Positions 17,589 through 25,988 of a DNA stretch of 50,525 bases are shown piece after piece. Origin of the DNA: Roseiarcus sp050015935 (GTDB lineage Bacteria > Pseudomonadota > Alphaproteobacteria > Rhizobiales > Beijerinckiaceae). The notes beneath the pieces were generated by a model that was not told where the DNA came from, searched no databases, and saw nothing but the letters and a program-made list of their open reading frames with translations. The first letter of the stretch is position 1, and each line of letters opens with the position of its first letter. A program made the position numbers and the translations under genes. The stretch lies in NCBI GenBank assembly GCA_050015935.1, contig JBEKAL010000003.1, positions 1 to 50,525 of the forward strand, given 5' to 3'.

Positions 17589-18957
17589 TCTCCTCGATCA
17601 CGTCGCCGACGTGCAGACCCTTCTCGGCGGCCGGAGAATTCGGCTCGATGGCGGAAACGATGACGCCCTTCACGCTGTCCTTGATCTTGAAGGTCTTGCG
17701 GGCTGCGTCGCTGATCGGCGACAGTTCCATGCCGAGCGTCTTGACGGCGGCTTGGTCGTCCTCGGCGCCGTTCGCCTCCGCGTTGGCCTGCGCCATCGCC
17801 TTCTCGCCGTCCTCGAGGCGGCCGAGCGTCACGGTCTTGGTGATCTCCTGACCCTTGCGGACGACGACGACCTCGACCTCCTTGCCGACCGGCAGCGCCG
17901 CGACCAGACGCGGCAGATCGCGCGCCTCCTTGATGTCCTTGCCGTCGAACTTGACGATCACGTCGCCCGCCATCAAGCCCGCCGGCTTGCCCGGGCCATG
18001 CTCGTCGACGCCGGCGACCAGCGCGCCGCGCGCCGCGCCGATCCCCAGGCTCTCCGCGATCGCGTCGTCGACCGGCTGAATGCGCACGCCGAGCCAGCCG
18101 CGGCGCGTCTCGCCGTATTTCTCGAGCTGGTCGATCACCGGCGTCACGCTCGCCGAGGGGGTGGCGAAGCCGATGCCGATCGAGCCGCCCGAGGGCGAAA
18201 GGATCGCGGTGTTGATGCCGATCACTTCGCCCTGCATGTTGAACAACGGGCCGCCCGAATTGCCCTTGTTGATCGAGGCGTCGGTCTGCAGGAAATCGTC
18301 GTAAGGGCCGCTGTCGATGTTGCGGTTGCGCGCCGAAATAATGCCCGCGGTCACCGTTTCGCCGAGGCCGAAGGGATTGCCGACCGCCATCACGCCGTCG
18401 CCGACGCGCATCTTGTCGCTGTCGCCGAACTTCACCGTCCTCAGCGGCTTGTCGCTCTCGACCTTGAGCACGGCGACGTCGACCTTGGGATCCTTGCCGA
18501 TGATCTTGGCCTTCAATTTCCGCCCGTCGGTGAAAATCACCACGATGTCGTTGGCGTCGCCGACGACGTGATTGTTGGTGATGACGATGCCGCTCGGATC
18601 GATGACGAAGCCCGAACCGAGCGAAGACATCTTGTGCGGACGCGGCGCGCCGTCGTTGAAGCCGTGGTTCTTGAAGAACTGTTCGAACATGTCGTCGAAG
18701 GGCGTGCCCTTGGGCAGGTCGGGCATCGCCTCGGCGCCTTTTTCGTCGAGCGTCTGCGTCGCCGAAATGTTGACCACCGCCTCGGCGACGCTGTCGACGA
18801 GATCGGCCAGATTGGTCGGGCGCGCCTGCGCGAAAGCGGGCGCGGCGGGCATGAGCGGCGCCGGCGCGCCGAACGCCATCGCCGCGATGCTCAACGCCAG
18901 CGCGGCGCGCTTGAAGCGGCGGGAAGGGTTCGTCGTTCCGACGTGGTCACAACGCAT
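17449..18957 (-). CDS. degP: Periplasmic Do-family serine protease/chaperone
   Basis: A 502-residue HtrA/DegP protein. I chose the ATG at 18957 because it is preceded by GGAGCGAGGAC and followed by a good signal peptide (RRFKRAALALSIAAMAFG, cleavage after AFA-Q near 43); an upstream ATG at 19005 would add 16 residues. The catalytic triad is His130 (TNNHVVG), Asp160 (KVDVAVLK) and Ser234 (GNSGGPLF), and two PDZ domains follow at roughly 280-380 and 410-495. It degrades or refolds misfolded envelope proteins. It closes an hflK-hflC-DUF2065-degP cluster on the minus strand, all for membrane protein quality control. Its 3' end is overlapped by the run-on proA frame. Confidence 0.95.
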   Translation of the reverse strand: MRCDHVGTTNPSRRFKRAALALSIAAMAFGAPAPLMPAAPAFAQARPTNLADLVDSVAEAVVNISATQTLDEKGAEAMPDLPKGTPFDDMFEQFFKNHGFNDGAPRPHKMSSLGSGFVIDPSGIVITNNHVVGDANDIVVIFTDGRKLKAKIIGKDPKVDVAVLKVESDKPLRTVKFGDSDKMRVGDGVMAVGNPFGLGETVTAGIISARNRNIDSGPYDDFLQTDASINKGNSGGPLFNMQGEVIGINTAILSPSGGSIGIGFATPSASVTPVIDQLEKYGETRRGWLGVRIQPVDDAIAESLGIGAARGALVAGVDEHGPGKPAGLMAGDVIVKFDGKDIKEARDLPRLVAALPVGKEVEVVVVRKGQEITKTVTLGRLEDGEKAMAQANAEANGAEDDQAAVKTLGMELSPISDAARKTFKIKDSVKGVIVSAIEPNSPAAEKGLHVGDVIEEINQQAVEKPGDVGKSIDSLKKAGKKSALLLVANGAGDVRFVALALD

Positions 18958-19057
18958 GGCGTCCTCGCTCCTGATTGTTCGGCCCGGCGCCGCGATACTT
19001 GTCATCTTGACCGCCGATCATGTCCGTTACGCGGCGAAGCCACGCTCCCGCGAAGCG

Positions 19058-19249
19058 TCAAAGCAGCGTTCGCGCGACCCAGACGATGGCCACCCCGAGA
19101 ACCGCCGCGCCGAGGCCGACGCCGCGCAGGCGACCGGGGTTTTGCCGCCCGACCTCGGCCATGCGCCTGCGCATCGCCTCGGTGAACCCCGCAAGAAGCA
19201 GGCCCTCGATCGCGAAAACGAGGCCGATCGCCGCGCCGAAATCGCGCAT
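19058..19249 (-). CDS. DUF2065 small membrane protein
   Basis: A 63-residue protein with two hydrophobic segments (about 5-25 and 44-61) around a basic loop, EAMRRRMAEVGRQNPGRLR, the pattern of the DUF2065 (YjeT-like) family. The ATG lies one base after the hflC stop, so translation is probably coupled to hflC. Members habitually follow hflC; the function is unknown, and assistance to the HflKC-FtsH complex is a guess from context. Confidence 0.8.
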   Translation of the reverse strand: MRDFGAAIGLVFAIEGLLLAGFTEAMRRRMAEVGRQNPGRLRGVGLGAAVLGVAIVWVARTLL

Positions 19250-19250
19250 T

Positions 19251-20177
19251 TCACGGCGCCGCCGGCGCGCTCGCCGGCGCCGCGCCCGCCATCGGCGCCG
19301 GCGTTGGCGTCGGCGTCGGCGTCGAGAAATAGCGGAAGAAGTCCGACTTCGGGCTCAGAATTGCGCGCGTATCGCCCTTGAATCCGGTCTCGTAAGCCAG
19401 CATCGAGCGGTAGAAGGCGAAGAACTCCGGATCCTTGCCGTAGGACTCGGCGAAAATGCGATTGCGCTCGCCGTCGCCCTCGCCGCGGATCTGGTCGGAC
19501 TGCTGCTGGGCCTGGGCGATCGTCACCGTCACCTTGGCGTCGGCGTCGGCTTTGATCTGCTGGCTCTGCTGCGAGCCTTGCGCGCGAAACGTCGCGGCGA
19601 GACGTTGGCGTTCGGCCTGCATGCGACGGAACACGGCCTCGGAATTCTCCGGGGGCAGGTCGGCGCGCTTGATGCGCACGTCGACGACGTCGACGCCGAA
19701 GCGCTCGGCGCCCGCCTTCACCTGGTCGCGAATTGCGGCCATCAGCGCGTCGCGCTTGTCGCGCACGATGTCGACGATCGAGGCTTCCGACAGCGTGCGG
19801 CGCAAGGCCGAATTCAGCATGCCGCCGAGTTGCGCGTCGGCGCCCTTGATGTCGAACACCGACTGATAGAACCGCAGCGGATCGGAGATCCGATAGCGCA
19901 CGAAGGCGTCAACCTCGAGCCGCTGGTTTTCGGCGACCAGCACTTCCTGGCGCTCGTTGTCGAGCGCGAGGATTCGCTTGTCGATATAGACGACCGTATC
20001 GATGAACGGGACCTTGGCGTAGAGGCCCGGCGCGCCGATGAGATCGCGCACCGGCTGACCAAAGCGCAGCACCAGCGCCTGTTCCGTCGGATCGACGACG
20101 AAGAACGTGAAGCTCGTCACGACGATCGCGACAATGACGATCGCCAGGAGCGCGAAGCCGCCGAACGGATTTCTCAT
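19251..20177 (-). CDS. hflC: SPFH-domain protease modulator HflC
   Basis: A 308-residue membrane protein with one N-terminal helix (about 8-28), an SPFH/band-7 domain and a coiled region rich in Gln/Ala (QGSQQSQQIKADADAKV). It starts at MRNPFGGF, its ATG overlapping the hflK stop by 4 bases, which implies coupled translation. With HflK it forms a periplasmic-side assembly around FtsH that controls degradation of membrane proteins. The C-terminus carries an extra Thr-Pro repeat and Pro/Ala tail (about 285-308), encoded by a GTCGGC-type hexamer repeat that could vary in length. Confidence 0.93.
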   Translation of the reverse strand: MRNPFGGFALLAIVIVAIVVTSFTFFVVDPTEQALVLRFGQPVRDLIGAPGLYAKVPFIDTVVYIDKRILALDNERQEVLVAENQRLEVDAFVRYRISDPLRFYQSVFDIKGADAQLGGMLNSALRRTLSEASIVDIVRDKRDALMAAIRDQVKAGAERFGVDVVDVRIKRADLPPENSEAVFRRMQAERQRLAATFRAQGSQQSQQIKADADAKVTVTIAQAQQQSDQIRGEGDGERNRIFAESYGKDPEFFAFYRSMLAYETGFKGDTRAILSPKSDFFRYFSTPTPTPTPAPMAGAAPASAPAAP

Positions 20178-21277
20178 TTGGCCGCTCCCTCGGGCTTCTG
20201 TTGCAGCGGTTCGAGCGCGAGATAAGGCACCGGCGCGCTGGCGCCGCTGGCGTCGAGGATCGTCTTGTTCATCGAGCCGAGCACCCGCTCCATCGTCTCC
20301 AGGTACATGCGCTCGCGCGTGACGCCCGGCGCGTTCTTGTACTGCGCGTAAATCTGGTTGTAGCGCGCCGTCTGGCCCTTGGCCTGGAGGATCGTCTGCT
20401 CGCGATAGGCCTTGGCCTCGGCGAGGATGCGCGCGGCCCCCCCTTCGGCCTCCGGAACGACGCGGTTGGCGTAGGTTTCGGCGTCGTTGACGGCGCGCTG
20501 CTGATCCTGCTGGGCCGCGGTCACGTCGCGATAGGCGGGGATCACCTCGGTCGGCGCGTCGACCGACTGCAACTGCACCTGCTTGACCAGGACGCCGGCG
20601 TTGTAGGCTTCGAGCACTTTCTCTATGCGATCGCGCGCGTCGGGCTCGATCGACTTGCGGTCGCTGGTCAGCACGCCGTCGATCGTCTTCAGGCCGACGA
20701 CTTCGCGCATGATGCTCTCGGCGACCGCTTTGACTGTCTCTCTGGGATTGAGGATGTTGAAGACGAAATACTCGGGATGCGCCGGATCGATCTGCCAAAT
20801 CACGCGAAAGCGCACGTTGACGATGTTCTGGTCGCCCGTCAGCATCTGGCTTTCCGCGAGAATGTCCGTGCCCTCGGCCCCAGTGCGATAGCCCACGTCG
20901 GTGATCTGCTGGTCCCAGACGGGAACCTTGATCACCGAGCCCACCGGCCAAGGCCAGTTGGTGTTGAGGCCGGCCGCCGTCTTGCCGGTATAGCGGCCGA
21001 AGACCAGGTTGATGCCGACCTCGTTGGGCTGCACGGAATAGAAGGAGCCGAGCGCGAACCAGATCAGCAGCGCGACGAGCGCGAGCAACACCAGACCGCG
21101 CATGCCAAAACCGCCCAAACCGCCGCCGCCGCCCTGAGCGAGGCCGCGCAGGCCCTCCTGCAGCCGGCGCAGCAACTCCTCGAGATCGCTCGGCGGGGGC
21201 GAACCGGCCGGACCCTGGCCCCACGGCCCCTGTCCCGGAGAGCGCCAGGGGCCGCCGCCTTGATTGTTCCAGGACAT
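20174..21277 (-). CDS. hflK: SPFH-domain protease modulator HflK
   Basis: A 367-residue protein with a Gly/Pro-rich cytoplasmic N-terminus (MSWNNQGGGPWRSPGQGPWG), one transmembrane helix near 60-80 and the SPFH domain. The start at MSWNN is preferred to an ATG ten codons upstream because HflK proteins typically begin this way. It partners HflC in the FtsH-regulating complex, and the 4-base overlap with hflC keeps the two in step. A CorC/HlyC-type gene lies 86 bases upstream on the same strand and may be in the same transcript. Confidence 0.94.
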   Translation of the reverse strand: MSWNNQGGGPWRSPGQGPWGQGPAGSPPPSDLEELLRRLQEGLRGLAQGGGGGLGGFGMRGLVLLALVALLIWFALGSFYSVQPNEVGINLVFGRYTGKTAAGLNTNWPWPVGSVIKVPVWDQQITDVGYRTGAEGTDILAESQMLTGDQNIVNVRFRVIWQIDPAHPEYFVFNILNPRETVKAVAESIMREVVGLKTIDGVLTSDRKSIEPDARDRIEKVLEAYNAGVLVKQVQLQSVDAPTEVIPAYRDVTAAQQDQQRAVNDAETYANRVVPEAEGGAARILAEAKAYREQTILQAKGQTARYNQIYAQYKNAPGVTRERMYLETMERVLGSMNKTILDASGASAPVPYLALEPLQQKPEGAAK

Positions 21278-21363
21278 GAAACCTCGCCTCGGCGCGCCAC
21301 GCGCCACGCGCGCTTATATAGGCGAGGCTCGCGGCGGCGGCAACGGAGACGGCTCGCCCTCGC

Positions 21364-22668
21364 TCAAGGCTCGCGCGCGCCCGCGGGTTTGGCGGCGCTC
21401 GCCTCGCGCGGCGCCAAGGGGGCGATGCGCATCGCCGCGATGCGGTTGCGCTGCTTGCGCAGCACTTCGAAGCGCAGCCCGTGGAAGCTGAACGTCTGTT
21501 TAGGCTCCGGGATCGCGCGCGCCTCGTGGATGACCAGGCCGGCGATGGTCGCCGCTTCCTCGTCCGGCAAGTGCCAGTCCATGGCGCGGTTGAGGTCGCG
21601 GATGGTGACCGAACCGTCGACGATGATCGAGCCGTCGAGTTGCTGGCGCACGCCTGGCGCGCCAACGTCGTGCTCGTCCTTGATGTCGCCGACGATCTCC
21701 TCGATGATGTCCTCGAGCGTCAGCAGGCCGAGCACCACCCCGTATTCGTCGACCACCAGCGCGGAGTGGGTCTTGCGGCGCAGGAACGCCTGCAATTGAT
21801 CTTGCAGCGTCGTGGCCTCGGGAACGAACCAAGCTTCCAGCGCGATGTCGGCCGCCTTGATCCGGCTCGCGTCGCCGCCCGCCGCCGCGAAGGCGCGAAA
21901 CAGATCCTTGGCGTGCAGCATGCCGATGATGTTGTCGGGGTCGCCGCGCCACAGCGGCATGCGGGTGTAGGGCGAGGCGAGCACTTCGCGCACCAGTTCG
22001 TCGGGCGGCGAATCGGCGTCGATCGTGAGCATTTTCGTGCGGTGGACCATGACGTCGGAGACGGGGATCTCCGACAATTCGAGCAGACCGCCGACCATGT
22101 CGCGTTCGTCGCGCGCGACGCCGCCCTCGCGATGCAGGATGTCGACCGCGCCGAGCAATTCGTCGTGACCGGAAACGCTCGGTTCCCGCGCCTCCAGACT
22201 GACGCCGCACAGGCGCAGCATGCCGCGCACCAGCGCCTCGACGGCGCTGACGACCGGACCGAAAACCGTGACGAAGAACGCGACCGTCGGCGCGATCAGC
22301 AGCGACACCCGGTCGGGATAGGCGATGGCGATCGTCTTGGGCAGAACCTCGCCGAAGATCACGATCAGCGCCGTCATGATGCCGGTAGCGTAGACGACGC
22401 CTCGATCGCCGACCGCCGCGACGAGCACGCTGGTGGCCAAAGCCGAGGCGGCGACGGTGACGACTTGTCCCCCGAGCAGCATCGAACTGATGAGGCGCGC
22501 GCGCATCGCGATGAGCTTGTTGGCGAGCGCCGCGCGCTTGTCCCCGCCGGTCTCCAACGCTTGCAACCGCGCCCGCGAAGCGGCGGTCAGCGCGGTCTCC
22601 GCTCCAGCGAAGAACGCCGCGGCGACGAGGCTGACGACGATCAGGAGGGCGGCCAGGGATATCGACAC
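21364..22668 (-). CDS. CNNM/CBS-domain hemolysin-family membrane protein (CorC/HlyC type)
   Basis: A 434-residue protein with an N-terminal DUF21/CNNM domain of about four helices (residues 1-190, containing FAGAETALTAASRAR and FGEVLPKTIA), a CBS pair (about 205-330, with VMVHRTKMLTID and LVVDEYGVVLGLLTLEDIIEEIVG) and a C-terminal CorC_HlyC domain. Relatives take part in Mg2+ or Co2+ efflux and metal homeostasis; the hemolysin name is historical. It lies just upstream of hflKC on the same strand. Ion specificity cannot be read from the sequence. Confidence 0.88.
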   Translation of the reverse strand: MSISLAALLIVVSLVAAAFFAGAETALTAASRARLQALETGGDKRAALANKLIAMRARLISSMLLGGQVVTVAASALATSVLVAAVGDRGVVYATGIMTALIVIFGEVLPKTIAIAYPDRVSLLIAPTVAFFVTVFGPVVSAVEALVRGMLRLCGVSLEAREPSVSGHDELLGAVDILHREGGVARDERDMVGGLLELSEIPVSDVMVHRTKMLTIDADSPPDELVREVLASPYTRMPLWRGDPDNIIGMLHAKDLFRAFAAAGGDASRIKAADIALEAWFVPEATTLQDQLQAFLRRKTHSALVVDEYGVVLGLLTLEDIIEEIVGDIKDEHDVGAPGVRQQLDGSIIVDGSVTIRDLNRAMDWHLPDEEAATIAGLVIHEARAIPEPKQTFSFHGLRFEVLRKQRNRIAAMRIAPLAPREASAAKPAGAREP

Positions 22669-22742
22669 AACAACATTTTAGCACAGGCGGCTGGAAAGGA
22701 AGCAGCGAGACGCCGCCGCGCGGCGCGCCGACCCCGTACATT

Positions 22743-23498
22743 TCACAAAAGTGCGGCGTCGTTCACGCCTTTCGCCGATCGACCCTTGGATCGGCCGTCC
22801 TTCTCCAAGGCCCGACGGACGTCGGCGGCGGAGTCCTGGAGCAGCCGGGCCATGCACGCCTGCGCTTCTTCCGGCCGCTGGGCGGCGATGGCCTCGAGAA
22901 CGGCGCGGTGCTGATGGAGCCGCTCGTCCTTGATCGCCCCGTCCCGCCAGCCCATCTTGAACGTGCCGACGAGCGCCGTTTCGATCAGGCCGCCGAGCGC
23001 GGCGATCAACCGGTTGCCGGTCGCATCGAGAATCTCCTTGTGAAAGCGCACGTCGGCGCTGATCAGGTCGCCGCGCCCGGTCCTTCTCCGCTCCATGTCC
23101 GCATAGGCCGCGCCGATGCGCTTCAGCGCGGCCGAGTCGCCGGAACGCGCGGCGAGGAAAGAGGCGTGCGGCTCGAATATCTGTCTGAGCTGGAAGACGT
23201 CGTTGATGAAATCCAGCGTCGGCGCGGCGTGCATGTGCCAGGCGAGGAAATCGGGATCGAGCATGTTCCAGTCCGATTTGGCGCGGACCAGAGTGCCGAC
23301 TTTTTGCCGAGAGACGATCATTCCCTTGGCGTCGAGCGCGCGGAGGGCTTCCCTCAAGGTGGGACGCGAGACGCTGAAACGCTCCAGCAGGCGCGCTTCG
23401 GTCGGCAGCCGCGATCCCAGAGGATGAAGCCCGACGATGATCTCGCGGCCCAGCATGGCCGCCAGAGAATCGTTGACGTCGCGCTTGTGCGCGAGCAT
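22743..23498 (-). CDS. GntR/FadR-family transcriptional regulator
   Basis: A 251-residue regulator. The N-terminal winged helix (LPTEARLLERFSVSRPTLREALRALDAKGMIVSRQKVGT) is GntR-type, and the all-helical FCD ligand domain follows with its metal-binding histidines (FHKEI, LHQHRAVLEAI). FadR-subfamily proteins with this layout usually sense sugar acids or organic acids. The ATG at 23498 lacks a good ribosome-binding site; a TTG start further up (LVESTLDRHR) is possible. Its target is unknown. The sugar-acid genes at 0-3 kb are too distant to assign to it. The upstream DNA is more AT-rich than average and includes GAGTGTCGACTC, a possible operator. Confidence 0.85.
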   Translation of the reverse strand: MLAHKRDVNDSLAAMLGREIIVGLHPLGSRLPTEARLLERFSVSRPTLREALRALDAKGMIVSRQKVGTLVRAKSDWNMLDPDFLAWHMHAAPTLDFINDVFQLRQIFEPHASFLAARSGDSAALKRIGAAYADMERRRTGRGDLISADVRFHKEILDATGNRLIAALGGLIETALVGTFKMGWRDGAIKDERLHQHRAVLEAIAAQRPEEAQACMARLLQDSAADVRRALEKDGRSKGRSAKGVNDAALL

Positions 23499-23764
23499 GC
23501 CGTGGGCAGGATCGGTCTTTTCGCCGCGGGCGACCGTCTTGGCTGCTCGCGTCGTCGCCGAACGGTGCCTGTCGAGTGTCGACTCAACCAAAATTTCGCT
23601 CCAAATCAACAGATGCTCAGAAGAAGTCTCCCCGTTTTCGTCGATTTCAAAATCGCTCTTTGCGCGACGATGGAAACAAACAATTGGGCGCCGACGACTG
23701 TTTTGGCCCGCCAATTCGTCAGGCGGCCGTCGAACGCGATCAAGGTCTGAATCGCCCCTCGAAT

Positions 23765-23923
23765 CTAGCCTTCGAACAGAGCGCCGGCGACGAAACCGAC
23801 GCCGGCGGGCGCCAACGGATCGTCCGAACCGGTGTAGAACGCGTAGAGGACTCCCGCAACGGCGCCGTAGAAACCGCCGAGCCCATAGACCGGCGCGATC
23901 GTGCGGCGAATCGGCGCGCCCAT
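23765..23923 (-). CDS. Possible 52-residue glycine-rich membrane peptide
   Basis: A short frame, MGAPIRRTIAPVYGLGGFYG onward, with two hydrophobic stretches rich in Gly, Ala, Phe and Tyr (about 9-30 and 39-51) and mostly G/C third positions, as in real genes here. It has no clear ribosome-binding site. The same frame is open back to the aroK-aroB stop at 24047, so it might also be the remnant of a longer protein. No family recognised. It may be a small inner-membrane protein, or non-coding. Confidence 0.4.
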   Translation of the reverse strand: MGAPIRRTIAPVYGLGGFYGAVAGVLYAFYTGSDDPLAPAGVGFVAGALFEG

Positions 23924-24046
23924 CGCGCGAGCCGATCGGCCGTCGCCGCCGGTCGCCGGGAATTCGCCGCGGCGCGCCTGCGTTTTCGCGCCGGCGAAGG
24001 TCGAGCCGCTCGCGACGGGACCGGCGGGCGAACTTCGAGACGGCCC

Positions 24047-25756
24047 CTACCCGCGCGCGATCTCGCGTTCCAGAAAGCCCAGCGCCTGGGCCTCGGAAAC
24101 ATCCTTGGCGATGAAGCTCTCGCCGATGCCTTTGGCGAGAATGAACGTCGGCCGTCCGCGCTCGACCTTCTTGTCCTGGCGCATCGCGGCGAGGATCGCC
24201 GGCGCGTCGGCTTCGAGGCCGGGGATTTCGGCGATGCGGGTCGGCAGGCCGATCGCCTTGAGATGATTTTCCACGCGCACGGCGTCCTGCCCCGAACACA
24301 GGCCGAGTTCGCGCGAAAAGCGGAACGCGCAGGCCATGCCGATCGCCACCCCCTCGCCATGGACGAGGCGCGCGCCGTCGTATTGCGTTAGCCGCTCGAA
24401 GGCGTGGCCGAACGTGTGGCCGAGATTGAGCAGCGCGCGTTCGCCCCGCTCGGTCTCGTCGGCGGCGACAACGCGCGCCTTGGCGGCGCAACTCGCGGCG
24501 ATCGCGTCGAGACGCGCCGGCCCGCCGGAAAAGACCTCGCGCCAGCGCGTCTCCAGCCAGTCGAAGAAATCGCGGTCGCCGATCAAGCCGTATTTGACGG
24601 TTTCGGCGTAGCCGGCGCGAAATTCGCGCGGGCTCAGCGTGTCGAGCACTCCCGTGTCGGCGAGCACGAGAGAAGGCTGATGAAACGCCCCGATCAGGTT
24701 CTTGCCCGCGGGCGAATTGATCGCGGTCTTGCCGCCGACGCTGGAATCGACCTGCGCGAGCAACGTCGTCGGAACCTGCACGAAGCGCACGCCGCGCCTC
24801 AAGCACGCCGCGCAAAAGCCCGCGAGATCGCCGATGACGCCGCCGCCGAACGCGACGACGATGTCGCGCCGCTCGATATGGGCGCTGAGCAGCGCGTCGC
24901 TGACGCGCGCGAATTCGGCATAGGATTTCGTCGCTTCGCCCGGCGGACGGACGATGACGCTCGTCTTCAGTCCCGCGCGCTCCAGGCTCTGGGTCAATCT
25001 CTCGAGGTGCAGCGCCGCCACGTTCTCGTCGGTGACGACGGCGCATTGCGCTCCAGGCGCGAGGCGCGCGATGTGCGCCCCCGCGGTTTCGACGAGCCCG
25101 TCGCCGATCAGGATCTTGTAAGCGCGGACGCCGAGCGCGACGTCGACTTCGCGCAGCGCCGGGCCGTCCGGCGCCGCCGGTTCGTCGGACGGCGAGGCGG
25201 CGCGCCGGCGCAGGCGCGCCAAGATCGCATCGACGACTGCGTCGTGCGGCCCGTCGTGCGATTCGATCGTCATGTCGGCGAGCGCGTAAATCGCGCTGCG
25301 CTCATCGAGAAGGCGGCGTAGCGTCTGCTCGGGATCGGCGGTGCGCAGCAGCGGCCGATTCGACCGCTTGCGCACCCGGCGCAGCAACTCGTCGAAGTCG
25401 GGCTTCAGCCATACGGAGACGCCGGATTGGCCGATGCGCCGGCGCGTCGCTTCGTTGAGGAAGGCGCCGCCGCCGGTCGCCACGACCTTGGGCCCGTCGG
25501 CGAGCAGCCGGGCGATCACCCTGCGCTCGCCGTCGCGAAAATAGGCTTCGCCGAAGCGCTCGAAAATCTCCGGGATCGTCATTTGCGCGCCCGCCTCGAT
25601 TTCGGCGTCGGCGTCGACGAAGGGCAGGCCGAGGCGCTGGGCCAGCCGCCTGCCGACGGAGGTCTTTCCCGCGCCCATCATGCCCACGAGCACGATCGAA
25701 CGCCCGCCGAGAGCGGCGGCGAGCCCTGCGGCGTCAACGGTCGCGGTTGCGTTCAT
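24047..25756 (-). CDS. aroKB: Bifunctional shikimate kinase / 3-dehydroquinate synthase
   Basis: A 569-residue fusion. Residues 1-200 are shikimate kinase (Walker A GMMGAGKTSV at 25-34, DADAEIE at 48-54, VATGGGAF, RPLL); residues 215-569 are 3-dehydroquinate synthase (PPGEATKS, FGGGVIGDLAGF, QVPTTLLAQVDSSVGGKTAIN, LNLGHTFGHAFE). Together they carry out steps 2 and 5 of the shikimate pathway to chorismate. The linker (about 195-215) is Pro/Asp/Ala-rich. The start at MNATATVDAAG is preceded by AAAGGACGGC; the open frame extends 44 codons upstream without homology. Adjacent aroK and aroB are common in bacteria; fusion is recorded in some alphaproteobacteria. Confidence 0.95.
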   Translation of the reverse strand: MNATATVDAAGLAAALGGRSIVLVGMMGAGKTSVGRRLAQRLGLPFVDADAEIEAGAQMTIPEIFERFGEAYFRDGERRVIARLLADGPKVVATGGGAFLNEATRRRIGQSGVSVWLKPDFDELLRRVRKRSNRPLLRTADPEQTLRRLLDERSAIYALADMTIESHDGPHDAVVDAILARLRRRAASPSDEPAAPDGPALREVDVALGVRAYKILIGDGLVETAGAHIARLAPGAQCAVVTDENVAALHLERLTQSLERAGLKTSVIVRPPGEATKSYAEFARVSDALLSAHIERRDIVVAFGGGVIGDLAGFCAACLRRGVRFVQVPTTLLAQVDSSVGGKTAINSPAGKNLIGAFHQPSLVLADTGVLDTLSPREFRAGYAETVKYGLIGDRDFFDWLETRWREVFSGGPARLDAIAASCAAKARVVAADETERGERALLNLGHTFGHAFERLTQYDGARLVHGEGVAIGMACAFRFSRELGLCSGQDAVRVENHLKAIGLPTRIAEIPGLEADAPAILAAMRQDKKVERGRPTFILAKGIGESFIAKDVSEAQALGFLEREIARG

Positions 25757-25988
25757 GCCGTCCTTTCCAACGCCCGAAGGGCGCCGGCCGCCCTGCGGCC
25801 CGTTTCGAGCCGCCGTGCATATCGCAACCGGCCGCCGATGGCCACAGGCGCTCCTCCCCCAGGCCAAAGGAGCGCTTGCGCGGCGCACGCGCGGCGCCCT
25901 AAGACTTGCAAGCGAACATCAAAGGGTTGGCGTCGGACGCGGGCGTGGGCGATTCCGCGCGCCGTGACGAGGGCGATAGGAGAAGGCG

